Positions 52,164 through 61,270 of a stretch of DNA of 64,000 nucleotides are shown here, one piece after another; position 1 is the first letter of the stretch, and the number at the start of each line of letters is the position of its first letter. Both the position numbers and the translations under genes were made by a program. The stretch is from Nitrospira sp. (lineage in GTDB: Bacteria > Nitrospirota > Nitrospiria > Nitrospirales > Nitrospiraceae): contig VOPR01000014.1 of assembly GCA_009594995.1 (NCBI GenBank), positions 110,364 to 174,363 on the forward strand, written 5' to 3'. Below the pieces are notes generated by a model, which saw nothing but the letters and a program-made list of their open reading frames with translations, did not search any database and was not told where the DNA came from.

Positions 52164-54014
52164 CTACCAGTGATAGATGAGGTTGAAGTTGCCGCCGCGG
52201 CGGACATAGAGAAATCCGCGGTCTTCGTAATAGCCGGAGGTTTCGGCGGAGAATCGTTCGTTGATCGGGAAGGTGACGCCGCCCTGAATGGTCCGGCTTC
52301 CCACGCGCGTAAAGTCCTGCGCCGCCACAATGCGCTCGCCTGACGTGCCGAAGGAACCGGATGCAAACAGCTGCACGCGCTCCGTTGGCCGCCAGGTCAA
52401 CTGCGACGAAAGCGTGACAGCCCCGGTATTCGGGATCATATAGACCTTTTCGGTCAACCACAGATTGAACGGCAGAAAAATGGTGAGGCCCGGCATCAGC
52501 AGATTGATATCGTCCTGTTTATAGTTCAAACGGCGGTAACCGAAGGACACCTCGAACGGGGCGAGCGAAGGATGCAGGCCACCAAGACCCTGAGCGACTT
52601 CCCCGACAAAGGAGTAGTTGGGAGAAAAGTGCGGATTGATCGTGCCTTGTGCCGCAACGTACCCCCAGGCCCGTTGCCACAAGGGACTATACAGTTCGGC
52701 CGAGAGCGGGGTGTCATGAGATCCGAAACGGTTGATCGGTTCAGCACGTACCACCAGAGTTTGATTACCGAAGGGCTTGGCGATTTCAAACAGGAGATCC
52801 CGTTCATCGGGCTGATTCTTTGTATAGGAATAGTGCCCGTACCCGATCTTGGCATAATCCCGGTATGGGAGCCGCAGGCCTGTCAACCCTTGCCCCACCG
52901 CAGCCCGTGGCGACACCAACAATTCCGATTTCACGGCGCGGATCTGTTGCTCGATGGCCGGATCATGGGTTTCGGCGAGCAGAACTTCATAGCGTTGCAA
53001 CGCCTCGGAGCGATGCCCCTGCCAATGTGCGACCTCGGCCAGCCCGCGCCGGGCGTCCACCTGGGCCGGCTCTGCCTGTAGCACCGCTTGATAGAGGCTG
53101 CGGGCCTCGTCGAACTGTTGCTGCCAGGACAGCACTTGTGCCAGCGCCACCCGGATCTCCTGATCCTGCGGATGCCGCGCCAGCACCTCCCGATACAAGG
53201 TCGTCGCCTCCGCGTGCGCGCCTTGCCAAGACAACACACGCGCCAAGGCAGTGCGGATTTCGTCATGCCCGGGGGTCTGCTGCAGCCCCTCGCGATAAAC
53301 GGCAATCGCATCGGCATACTGACGCATCGTCTCCAATCGACCTCCACGCTCCAAGGCTTGCGTTCCGTCAAACCCCATGGGGTCGGCCTGGTGATTCGCA
53401 AGGGGCTCGGAGGGAGGAACCACGGCAGCCGCTGAAACGGAGGCTGCCTTCAACGACTGAAGACGCGCCGTAACCTGCGCATCGCCGGTGGCCGCCACCA
53501 CCCGCTCATAGTAGGGGATCGCCTGTTCCTGATGGCCGCTCCACAACAGCACATCCCCCAGCCCGCTTAGCGCTTCGACATGGGTCGGCTCGTCTTGCAG
53601 AATCCGCTCGTATTCATCCCGCGCTTGATCAAACTTCTTCTGCCAGGAAAGCACCAGGGCGAGGCCTACGCGGATATCATTGTCGAGAGGATGGCGGCTC
53701 AAGAGGTCACGATAGAGACCAGCTGCTTCGTCCCACTCGCCCTGCCAGGAAAGCAGCCGGGCCACGGCCGCACGTACGTCATCATTGTCCGGTCGGGCCA
53801 GAAGATATTGACGGTAGGCCGCGACGGCTTCTGCGTACTGCTGTTCCTCCTCCAGCGCCTTTGCGCGTTCCAGTATGTGGCGCGGAGACGGTTCCGTGGC
53901 CGTGGCCGCCATCATCGCGCCAGACGCATGGAACCAGGCCGAGGCGAGCAGGACCATCAGGAGAAGTCCTGCTACTGATCTACGCCGGCTTATCCGCATG
54001 ATGGGATCGCTCAT
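52164..54014 (-). CDS. TPR-repeat outer-membrane beta-barrel protein (PgaA/YaiO-like exporter)
   Basis: A 616-residue protein with a signal peptide (VAGLLLMVLLASAWFHASGA), eight or more TPR repeats to about residue 360 (for example YAEAVAAYRQYLLARPDNDDVRAAVARLLSWQGEWDEAAGLYRDLL-type units, each with LSWQ), and a C-terminal YaiO-like beta-barrel of about 250 residues ending in aromatic FNLIYHW. This is the PgaA design: periplasmic TPR domain that binds polymer plus barrel pore. ATG 54014 is preferred to 54074, and ATG 53999 is possible. It is the exporter candidate of the locus. Confidence 0.82.
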   Translation of the reverse strand: MSDPIMRISRRRSVAGLLLMVLLASAWFHASGAMMAATATEPSPRHILERAKALEEEQQYAEAVAAYRQYLLARPDNDDVRAAVARLLSWQGEWDEAAGLYRDLLSRHPLDNDIRVGLALVLSWQKKFDQARDEYERILQDEPTHVEALSGLGDVLLWSGHQEQAIPYYERVVAATGDAQVTARLQSLKAASVSAAAVVPPSEPLANHQADPMGFDGTQALERGGRLETMRQYADAIAVYREGLQQTPGHDEIRTALARVLSWQGAHAEATTLYREVLARHPQDQEIRVALAQVLSWQQQFDEARSLYQAVLQAEPAQVDARRGLAEVAHWQGHRSEALQRYEVLLAETHDPAIEQQIRAVKSELLVSPRAAVGQGLTGLRLPYRDYAKIGYGHYSYTKNQPDERDLLFEIAKPFGNQTLVVRAEPINRFGSHDTPLSAELYSPLWQRAWGYVAAQGTINPHFSPNYSFVGEVAQGLGGLHPSLAPFEVSFGYRRLNYKQDDINLLMPGLTIFLPFNLWLTEKVYMIPNTGAVTLSSQLTWRPTERVQLFASGSFGTSGERIVAAQDFTRVGSRTIQGGVTFPINERFSAETSGYYEDRGFLYVRRGGNFNLIYHW

Positions 54015-54048
54015 CCGTGACGACTCTGTCTTGCCGCGCCTCGACGCC

Positions 54049-55716
54049 CTACTCGGCGAGGGCCCGGAGCCCATCGAGATCGTGAATAATCACCCCTGCA
54101 AAACTTCGATGCGAGGTGCTGTCCAGCATCTGCTTGATCGCCGTGGACACTTCGGCACGGGAACGACCCGCAAATGTCAGGCTCTCCGGCCGGACGGTAA
54201 ATCGATGATGAATGCGGAACCATTCCCCGTGAGGCACGACTACATCCGCCTCAGACACCGGCTTCCATCGCAGAAGGCGGTGATCGCGATCCAACAGGGC
54301 ATCAGCCCGGCCTGGCTGGCTGTCCCGGCGCAGCACCACATGCTGCTCCACGGGTAGCGTGGTCGTCTCCACGGCCAACCACACGGGCTTCTCGCTCACC
54401 TCGCCGTATCGCAGAATGTCTTCGGCAATGTCCTGTACCTCGTCGAGGTCGGTGCGGTAACTCATCACGGCCACTTCATCAGCGATATCCATGACGGCAT
54501 AGGATAGCGGTCGCCCATGAATCGTCGGGGTCGTCAACCAGAAGGGGATGACCATGGACAGCCTGGTTCGGCCTGCAATGGCGTCCTTCAGTATTTCGAC
54601 GGTATCGACATATCGACGGAGTTGCGACTCGTCCTCGAGAAATCCGGGAACGAGATACGGCTCGATATCGAGTTGCACGCCGAACAACACACCCGGCCGC
54701 ATGAGTTGAAGCAATCTCCGTATCTTATCGGCCAAAACCTGAGGTTCCTGAATGGCTTCGGGGTAACCATCCAACGCCAGGACATCAATACCGGCCTCCT
54801 GTACCCTGCTCAGTAGTCCTGCATACTCGCGCCAGAGGGCCTCATCCTCTGATGGCGCCGGCATCTGGATCAGGATCCTTGAACAGCTCTGTGTTCGACA
54901 GGTCGCCAGCATCGTCTCCGGGTCTTTGACCGCCGCGCGGTAGTTCCAGACCCAAAACCCAGTCCCGACCGATGGCCGTTCCTTCGGCGGCTCTTGAACA
55001 AACTCCATCCGATCCAGGCTTACCCGTGCGCTTCCTGCCTCCGTGTACAACACCATGCCTGTCACATACCGGAGGTCCAGCCGACGACCGATCTCCTTCA
55101 ATGGAACGAGCAGATTGAACGAACCCGTCACCGTGCCCACCGGCACGTTCTCCTGACGCCGGTTGCCGGCGAGATCTTCCAATGCCACCACTACCTGGCC
55201 AGTAGTCCGACCGCTGATCCGCAACTGCTGGTAGGACATGAGGTCCAGTGGCTTTCCAGTCCGGCGCAGTGCAAGGCGTTGTCCACAGCGCGTTGCCCCC
55301 TCGCCGGTCCAATGCAGATCGATTCCGGAATCGGTTTTGGCCATCCCTCCCTGGCAGGGACCGAAGACCCTGCCTTCTCCTAAACCTGAACGCAGTTCAA
55401 GAATGGGCACAAACGGTCGATAAGGAAGAGGGGGAAGAGACTGCGGAGGCCCCGTGAAGGCCACGGTCGGATCGGTACGCTCACCGGCATAGGTGAGTTC
55501 AATCTCGTAGACCGTGGAGGGTATGGGACCTGATAAGGAAATATCGCCGGCCTGCGCAAGAGGAAGCAGAGCCATCAGTCTAAGCGCTGCAAACGCGAAC
55601 ATGCTCGCGACGAACACGCGATGGTATCCAAAGCCGGTCTGACTCTGGAGTCTCCGGTTTCGAAACGCACCGTCGTTACTGGAGATAGATTGGTCGATGT
55701 GGTTAGAGACACTCAT
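54049..55716 (-). CDS. Exported glycosidase-like protein (putative (beta/alpha)8 hydrolase)
   Basis: A 555-residue protein with a signal segment (AALRLMALLPLAQAG). After a beta-rich N-terminal domain (LRSGLGEGRVFGPCQGG and RISGRTTGQVVVALEDLAG), a TIM-barrel-like domain starts near residue 260 with GFWVWNY and contains LDIEPYLVPGFL and VAVMSYRTD, which resemble acidic active-site motifs of glycoside hydrolases. It may correspond to the PgaB hydrolase half. The ATG at 55716 overlaps the divergent glycosyltransferase start by 20 bases; an ATG at 55602, giving a better signal peptide, may be the true start. Confidence 0.65.
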   Translation of the reverse strand: MSVSNHIDQSISSNDGAFRNRRLQSQTGFGYHRVFVASMFAFAALRLMALLPLAQAGDISLSGPIPSTVYEIELTYAGERTDPTVAFTGPPQSLPPLPYRPFVPILELRSGLGEGRVFGPCQGGMAKTDSGIDLHWTGEGATRCGQRLALRRTGKPLDLMSYQQLRISGRTTGQVVVALEDLAGNRRQENVPVGTVTGSFNLLVPLKEIGRRLDLRYVTGMVLYTEAGSARVSLDRMEFVQEPPKERPSVGTGFWVWNYRAAVKDPETMLATCRTQSCSRILIQMPAPSEDEALWREYAGLLSRVQEAGIDVLALDGYPEAIQEPQVLADKIRRLLQLMRPGVLFGVQLDIEPYLVPGFLEDESQLRRYVDTVEILKDAIAGRTRLSMVIPFWLTTPTIHGRPLSYAVMDIADEVAVMSYRTDLDEVQDIAEDILRYGEVSEKPVWLAVETTTLPVEQHVVLRRDSQPGRADALLDRDHRLLRWKPVSEADVVVPHGEWFRIHHRFTVRPESLTFAGRSRAEVSTAIKQMLDSTSHRSFAGVIIHDLDGLRALAE

Positions 55717-57103
55717 TTCAATTTCTGAATGGCTGTTCCTGCTCTACTTTCTCGGCCTGACCGCCGGATACTTGATCCTGGATCTCATCGCCCTCGTCCA
55801 CTTGCGGCAATACTTGCAAGAGCGGGTGCTGGAAAGTTTGCCGCAGAGTTATACGGGCTTCGAACCGCAGATCAGCATCCTTGTCCCGGCCTACAACGAA
55901 GCCGCGACCATCGCCAGCTCCATCCGCTCACTGCTGCAGCTCAGCTACTCCGAGTATGAAATCGTCGTCGTGAACGACGGTTCAAAGGATGCCACGATCG
56001 ATGTGCTTCGCAAAGAATTTGATCTGTTTCCGTTCCCCGAGGCCTACCATGCGCAACTGCCGACTGCAGAGATCCGGGCGATTTACCATTCGGCGCTCCA
56101 TGCCAACCTGCGCGTCATCGACAAAGAAAACGGCGGGAAGGCCGATTCACTGAATGCCGGCATCAACCTGTCACTCTATCCCCTATTCTGCTGCATCGAT
56201 GCGGATTCGATCCTCCAGCCGGACAGTCTGCGTCGGGCCGTCCAGCCTTTTCTGGATGACCATCGCACCGTGGCCAGCGGAGGCACCGTGCGCATTGCCA
56301 ACGGCTGTCGCGTGGAGAACGGCTTCCTGACGAAGATCGGACTCCCCTCAAACCTGCTGGCGCTTTTTCAAATCGTGGAATATCTCCGCGCGTTTCTCTT
56401 CGGGCGGCTGGGCTGGTCGCCGATGAACGCCATGCTGATCATTTCCGGCGCATTCGGCATTTTTCGGAAAGAGGCGGTTGTCACGGTGGGCGGCTATCGA
56501 TCGGACACGATCGGCGAAGATATGGAACTGGTGGTCCGCCTGCATCGCCATCTGCGGCTGGCTGACAAGCCATATCGCATTACGTTTGTCCCCGATTCCG
56601 TCTGCTGGACCGAAGCGCCAGAGGACTTGCGCACCCTCAAGAATCAACGCATTCGCTGGCAACGCGGCCTCTGCGAGAGCCTGACGAAAAACATCGATCT
56701 GCTGTACCATCCCAAAGGCGGTACGATCGGATGGCTGGCGTTTCCCTTCATGGCCATCTTCGAGTGGATCGGGCCGGCCATCGAGGTCTTCGGCTACTGC
56801 TTCCTGGTCCTCAGCTTTGTCATGGGGTTTGTCTCGATGCAGACCTGGCTGATCCTGCTCATCGCGGCCATCGGCCTCGGCGTGTTGTTGTCGGTGAGTG
56901 CGCTCTTACTGGAAGAGATGTCGTTCCACGTCTACCCCGATCAGCGCGACGTATTCAAACTGCTCCTCGCCGCCATCCTGGAAAACTTCGGATTCCGTCA
57001 GCTGAACTCAGTATGGAAATTGATCGGCTTGTATCGTTGGGTGCGCGGAAAGAAAGCGACGTGGGGAACGATGACGCGAACCGCCTCCTGGCAGGCACGA
57101 TAA
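55697..57103 (+). CDS. Processive family-2 glycosyltransferase (PgaC/BcsA-like)
   Basis: A 468-residue inner-membrane synthase. Two N-terminal helices (SEWLFLLYFLGLTAGYLILDL) precede a GT-A domain with NDG at 93-95, DAD at 168-170, ED at 274-275 and QRIRW at 317-321, the D, DxD, D, QxxRW signature of processive GT2 enzymes. Three or more C-terminal helices follow (FMAIFEWIGPAIEVFGYCFLVLSF and LILLIAAIGLGVLLSVSALLL). It probably polymerises an N-acetylhexosamine or similar sugar. It is divergent from the export and modification genes. No PilZ domain is fused. Confidence 0.9.
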   Translation: MWLETLISISEWLFLLYFLGLTAGYLILDLIALVHLRQYLQERVLESLPQSYTGFEPQISILVPAYNEAATIASSIRSLLQLSYSEYEIVVVNDGSKDATIDVLRKEFDLFPFPEAYHAQLPTAEIRAIYHSALHANLRVIDKENGGKADSLNAGINLSLYPLFCCIDADSILQPDSLRRAVQPFLDDHRTVASGGTVRIANGCRVENGFLTKIGLPSNLLALFQIVEYLRAFLFGRLGWSPMNAMLIISGAFGIFRKEAVVTVGGYRSDTIGEDMELVVRLHRHLRLADKPYRITFVPDSVCWTEAPEDLRTLKNQRIRWQRGLCESLTKNIDLLYHPKGGTIGWLAFPFMAIFEWIGPAIEVFGYCFLVLSFVMGFVSMQTWLILLIAAIGLGVLLSVSALLLEEMSFHVYPDQRDVFKLLLAAILENFGFRQLNSVWKLIGLYRWVRGKKATWGTMTRTASWQAR

Positions 57104-57126
57104 CGTCGAAGGGTGCTCAGCTTATA

Positions 57127-58281
57127 TTATGACGTGAACCGTTCAATCGCCTGACTGGCTCGCTCCAGATCGGCATCCGTTTTCGCCATACAAAACCGCA
57201 TGAAGCGACCGCCCTCCGGCCCATCGAAAAACGCCTCACCCGGCACTCCCGCCACGCCGGTCTTGTCCAACAAATACAGCGCGCGTTCGCGACTCGTCTT
57301 TCCCGGAAGCCGGGACACATCCGCGAGCACATAGTAGGCGCCCTGCGGTACGGCCGGGGGCAACCCCGCTTTCGTCAGCGCGTGGCAGAATCGATCCCGC
57401 TTCTGCTGATGCTCGGCGGCGAGCTCGCGATAAAACGACGGACCGAGTTCTCGAATGCCGGCGGCGACGCCATGTTGCAGCGGGGTCGGCGCGCAGACAT
57501 ACAACACATCGCTCATCGCGCCGATCGCCTTCGCCCACGACGCCTCTGCCACGCTGTAGCCGATCCGCCAGCCGGTGATGCTGAAGGTTTTTGAGTACCC
57601 GCCGATGGTTATGGTCCGATCGGCCATGCCGGGCAGCGACGCCATGCTGACATGTTCCCGCCCATCAAACACAAAGTACTCGTAGATCTCATCCGTAATC
57701 ACCAGAATGTCGTGCCGACAGGCCAGCTCGGCGATCTGTTCTAACTCCCGGAGGGTGAAGACCTTTCCGGATGGATTCCCGGGCGTGTTGACGACGATCG
57801 CTTTGGTCCTGGAGGTGATGGCCTGTTCAAGGCTCTTCAGATCCAGAGTCCAGTCCGGCGGTCGCATCGTCACATAACGGGGAACGCCCTCGACAGCCAG
57901 AATCGCTTGCACGTGATAGGCGTAAAAGGGCTCGAAGAGAATCACCTCGTCGCCGGGGTTGAGCAACGCCATGCAGGTGGCTTGAAACGATCCGGTGGCG
58001 CCGGCGCTGACGGTGATATTGCTCTCGGGGTCCGCGGTGATGTGATTGTAGGCAGCCAGCTTACCGGCAATCGCCTGCCGCAGTTCCGCAATGCCGTCAA
58101 AGCGGGCATAGATGTTGTGCCCTTGCGCCATCGCTTCTTGCGCGCCCCGCACCACCACCGGAGGCACAGGGGTATCGCAGACTCCCTGGGACATATTGAT
58201 CCCGTTGACCTTCGCACAGGCGAGGGTCATTGCGCGGATATCTGATTGAGCCAATCGGGCTGTACGATCACTTTTCTTCAT
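57127..58281 (-). CDS. Class I/II PLP aminotransferase
   Basis: A 384-residue fold-type I aminotransferase. NTPGNPSGKVF is the substrate/PLP region, ITDEIYEYFVFDG carries the Asp and Tyr, and GGYSKTFSITGWRIGY the PLP lysine. The family covers aspartate and aromatic amino-acid transaminases and related enzymes; the substrate is not readable. ATG 58281 has GAGGG six bases upstream; TTG 58293 is less likely. It lies tail-to-tail with the glycosyltransferase gene and shows no link to polysaccharide synthesis. Confidence 0.9.
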   Translation of the reverse strand: MKKSDRTARLAQSDIRAMTLACAKVNGINMSQGVCDTPVPPVVVRGAQEAMAQGHNIYARFDGIAELRQAIAGKLAAYNHITADPESNITVSAGATGSFQATCMALLNPGDEVILFEPFYAYHVQAILAVEGVPRYVTMRPPDWTLDLKSLEQAITSRTKAIVVNTPGNPSGKVFTLRELEQIAELACRHDILVITDEIYEYFVFDGREHVSMASLPGMADRTITIGGYSKTFSITGWRIGYSVAEASWAKAIGAMSDVLYVCAPTPLQHGVAAGIRELGPSFYRELAAEHQQKRDRFCHALTKAGLPPAVPQGAYYVLADVSRLPGKTSRERALYLLDKTGVAGVPGEAFFDGPEGGRFMRFCMAKTDADLERASQAIERFTS

Positions 58282-58450
58282 CACCACCCTCAATGTCTAT
58301 GTCGAATTGTAGCTGACGTTTCTGGCAGCTTCGTATGCGCACGTGCGGTAGATTCCCCTACCTTCTTCCGGAAGAAATTGCAACCGGGGAAAGGCAGATC
58401 GTGGTCATCAGCGGATTACTAGGATACATCGCAACGCACAAGGATGAGGT

Positions 58451-59068
58451 TCATTCAGGGGCCTGAGGGCGGGTCCAGGCTGTGCGGCCCTCACGGCGGC
58501 TCGTCACCCCATTCGAAACCTTGTGACTGGTGCCGGCACGAAACCGGTCATAGTGACCAAGCACCCGGTCGACATACAGCTGCGTCGCGGGAAGCGCCGG
58601 CAGGCCGACGGCCTGCCGGACCCGAGTTTCGCCGATATGGTAGGCGGCGAGGGCCAGCGACAGGTCGCCGCCGAATTGGTCGAGCAGTCTCCTGAGCAGC
58701 GCCGCGCCGGCGCGAATATTATCCTTGGGATCGAACGGATCCAGCACGTGGAGCGCCGCAGCCGTCAATGGCATGAGCTGCATCAGGCCGATTGCGCCTT
58801 TCGAAGACACGGCATCCGAATTGAAATTCGACTCGACCTTGATGACCGCCTGCAGCAGGGCGGGATCCAGCGCATATTGCTCGGCATAGGTCGCGATGAT
58901 CGACGCGATCGGTTCGGAGGAAGAACGCTGCCCGAAGTCTTTCATCATTGGGTCGAAAGCGACCCTGCTGGCCGGGGGCATCACGGCAATCAGGCACCCC
59001 GCGACCACCAGTGGGAAAAGCGCACGGGCCGCTCGATTCCAACGAGTATTCCATTCAGGCTGTTGCAT
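58451..59068 (-). CDS. Lytic transglycosylase (SLT domain)
   Basis: A 205-residue exported enzyme that cleaves peptidoglycan between MurNAc and GlcNAc. The N-terminal helix (ALFPLVVAGCLIAVMPPA) anchors or exports it. The SLT domain has VIKVESNFNSDAVSSKGAIG with catalytic Glu, LMQLMP, NIRAGAALLRRLLDQFGG and LALAAYHIGETRV. A 30-residue Arg/Pro-rich tail follows. It is monocistronic here, 27 bases downstream of a lipoprotein gene on the same strand, which may be co-transcribed. Confidence 0.9.
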   Translation of the reverse strand: MQQPEWNTRWNRAARALFPLVVAGCLIAVMPPASRVAFDPMMKDFGQRSSSEPIASIIATYAEQYALDPALLQAVIKVESNFNSDAVSSKGAIGLMQLMPLTAAALHVLDPFDPKDNIRAGAALLRRLLDQFGGDLSLALAAYHIGETRVRQAVGLPALPATQLYVDRVLGHYDRFRAGTSHKVSNGVTSRREGRTAWTRPQAPE

Positions 59069-59095
59069 GACAGGCAGTTGACCGGTCGACCCGAC

Positions 59096-59482
59096 CTACC
59101 GATTGTCCTCATCGAGACTCCTGATGAGCACGGCACGGCCATGCCGATCGAACCAGGATTGAATACGATCCCCCACATGGGCCGGTCGATCGATTCTGGT
59201 GTTCTCGTCATGCGGAATGCGATGCTCCTGCCCGCGGACGTCCCGTACCAGATAGGCGCCACCCTCCACCGCCTGCACCTGGCCTACCAATGACGCGGAT
59301 GACTGCTCACCTGAGGACACAGTAGACCGGCTTTGGGCGCCTAAGGTCCCAGACACGATACCCATCCCCAGATCTTCCTGCGAGGACGGTCCTTGCACCG
59401 AAGGCTGCGCGCAGCCCGTAGCAAAGATCATCACAGGAAGGACAAGCATCAAACGACGACAACCCGTGAGCAGACGCATCAT
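59096..59482 (-). CDS. Small lipoprotein of unknown function
   Basis: A 128-residue predicted lipoprotein (LMLVLPVMIFATGC) with a disordered Ser/Gly/Gln-rich stretch after the lipid Cys and a small beta domain at the C-terminus: LVGQVQAVEGGAYLVRDVRGQEHRI and HVGDRIQSWFDRHGRAVL, reminiscent of an OB-like or SH3-like barrel. GGAGG lies eight bases before ATG 59482. No family assigned. Confidence 0.62.
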   Translation of the reverse strand: MMRLLTGCRRLMLVLPVMIFATGCAQPSVQGPSSQEDLGMGIVSGTLGAQSRSTVSSGEQSSASLVGQVQAVEGGAYLVRDVRGQEHRIPHDENTRIDRPAHVGDRIQSWFDRHGRAVLIRSLDEDNR

Positions 59483-59631
59483 GGCTGAAACCTCCAATAT
59501 GAATGGCGTGGAAGGCGGTGCGAGACAGGCCGGGGTGCACCGTCACGTCACTATTCCATGGAGATGCGGAATGCTCAAGAAAATGAGGGAAACCAACCGG
59601 CAGCGGAATGGAGCGGGTCACGCACGATGGG

Positions 59632-60072
59632 TTAGCCTGAGACAGAGCGGGCCAGCAACATTTTGCGCTGGCCGTACCACAGGTAGGCCGAATAGATCGT
59701 CGCCGCCACCACACAAGTCATGAGCAACATCAAACAAGCCACGGCGGCTGTTCCCCCGATGGCTCCATGGTAGGCCGCGTAAATAACAGGGACAGGCTGA
59801 TCGGTGAAGGGACTGAAATGGGATAACCATCCGAACAGCACACCCGCGCCGCCAATGATGGTCCAGAACAGGGGGCCGACTATGCCCCTACGAGAGAGCC
59901 GTAATCCCATCGCCATGACCAGATAGATACTCGTGATGATCAGGATGAAGCCGATGGATTGCCCGTCGAGCGGCCAATGAAAATCGCCCCGGATCACATG
60001 GTCGATGGTATGCGCCGCATTCAGCACCGCAATGGCCAGAATCAATCGCACCAGCGTCCGGTCCACCGTCAT
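59632..60072 (-). CDS. Membrane protein of unknown function
   Basis: A 146-residue integral membrane protein with about four helices (LVRLILAIAVLNAAHTIDHVIRG, SIGFILIITSIYLVMAMGL, GPLFWTIIGGAGVLFGWL, AAVACLMLLMTCVVAATIYSAY). The first helix carries HTIDH, a possible metal or heme ligand pair. No family named. Its ATG overlaps the stop of the CoA-binding-domain gene (ATGA), so it is the last gene of the msrA operon. Confidence 0.7.
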   Translation of the reverse strand: MTVDRTLVRLILAIAVLNAAHTIDHVIRGDFHWPLDGQSIGFILIITSIYLVMAMGLRLSRRGIVGPLFWTIIGGAGVLFGWLSHFSPFTDQPVPVIYAAYHGAIGGTAAVACLMLLMTCVVAATIYSAYLWYGQRKMLLARSVSG

Positions 60073-60518
60073 GGGCGCACCGGCCCGGGATCGGAGCTCT
60101 CTTGGCCGAGACACCGAAGATGCTCTTTAAGCCAGCATCGATCCATCACCACCTGTAATCCGGCCTGACGAGCGCGCAGGGCGGCTGCTTCATCAATGAC
60201 ACCTTCTTGAAGCCAGACGGCTTTGGCCTTGATGCCTATCGCTTCATCGACGATTGCGCCCGCTTCCTCGGACCGTCGAAAGACATTCACCAGGTCGATC
60301 GAGTCGGGCACGGCCGATAGTGAGGGATAGGCCTGCCTCCCCAACACCTCCGATTCATTCGGATTCACCGGTATCACGACCTTACCCAGCCGGTGCATAT
60401 AGGCGGCCACGTGATAAGAGGCACGCGCGGGATTGGACGACAACCCCACCACGGCAATGGTCCGGCACTCCCGAAGCAGACGTACCAGCTCATCCTGCGA
60501 AGGAGACTCACCGCTCAC
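60069..60518 (-). CDS. CoA-binding domain protein (YccU-like)
   Basis: A 149-residue Rossmann-type protein of the CoA_binding_2 family: TIAVVGLSSNPARASYHVAAYM, VIPVNPNESEVLGRQAYPSL, DLVNVFRRSEEAGAIVDEAI and KAVWLQEGVIDEAAALRARQAGLQVVMDRC are all typical. The family binds CoA or related nucleotides; the role is unclear. It starts with GTG overlapping the msrA stop (GTGA) and overlaps the next gene by four bases, so three genes are translated as one unit. Confidence 0.88.
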   Translation of the reverse strand: MSGESPSQDELVRLLRECRTIAVVGLSSNPARASYHVAAYMHRLGKVVIPVNPNESEVLGRQAYPSLSAVPDSIDLVNVFRRSEEAGAIVDEAIGIKAKAVWLQEGVIDEAAALRARQAGLQVVMDRCWLKEHLRCLGQESSDPGPVRP

Positions 60519-61135
60519 GGCGCGCCCCAGACTTCTTCGAGCCGCTGCGCGCGCCCGCAGTTGAATTTGTAAAATTTGTACCGGATCGGATTTTTCTTAT
60601 AGAAGTCCTGGTGATAGTCTTCGGCCGGGTAAAATTGCGAAGCCTTGGTCAGTTCGGTAACGATGGGTTGCGTGAGGCGCTGGGATTGTTCGATCGCGCG
60701 CCTCGACTCCTCGGCCGCATGTTTCTGTTCCTCGCCTTGGTAGAAGATGACCGCACGGTATTGACTGCCATGGTCGCAGAACTGCGCGTTCGGCGTTACC
60801 GGATCCACATTGTGCCAAAAGGCATCAAGCAACTTGCTGTAGCTCACCTTGGCTGGATCGTAGATCACTTCGACCGATTCGGCATGACCCGTTCCCCCTG
60901 CCGAGACCTGTTCATATGTGGGATTCTCAGCCCGTCCGCCCATATATCCGCTGGTCACGGACGTGACCCCGGGTACCTTCTCGAATACCTCTTCCATGCA
61001 CCAGAAACAGCCTCCGGCAAAATAGGCCTTGGCTGCACCGGCCGAATCGGCCGCTTGACTCCGCGACACCAGAAATCCTGCCAGCACCATCGGTAGAACC
61101 AGGGCGCAGATTTTCATGCCTGTGATGAGCTTCAT
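60515..61135 (-). CDS. msrA: Exported peptide methionine sulfoxide reductase MsrA
   Basis: A 206-residue enzyme that reduces methionine-S-sulfoxide in proteins. It has a signal peptide (KICALVLPMVLAGFLVSRSQAAD), so it acts in the periplasm. Catalytic Cys is C43 in AGGCFWCMEEVFEKVPGV; GYMGGRAENPTYEQVSAGGTGHAE, YDPAKVSYSKLLDAFWHNVDP and YHQDFYKKNP complete the MsrA plan. GGAGG is nine bases before ATG 61135. It heads an operon with a CoA-binding protein and a membrane protein. Electron donors are not evident. Confidence 0.94.
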   Translation of the reverse strand: MKLITGMKICALVLPMVLAGFLVSRSQAADSAGAAKAYFAGGCFWCMEEVFEKVPGVTSVTSGYMGGRAENPTYEQVSAGGTGHAESVEVIYDPAKVSYSKLLDAFWHNVDPVTPNAQFCDHGSQYRAVIFYQGEEQKHAAEESRRAIEQSQRLTQPIVTELTKASQFYPAEDYHQDFYKKNPIRYKFYKFNCGRAQRLEEVWGAP

Positions 61136-61270
61136 TGGACGCATCCTCCCTCAGACCTGAGCCGACTCCCGCTCGATCATCTTACCAGAGCCATGGGACC
61201 CCTGCGACCAAAGCAGCTGGCGGTCCTCTCCCTGTATCTACGAGCGTCGCAAACGATTGGATGTTTGTGT

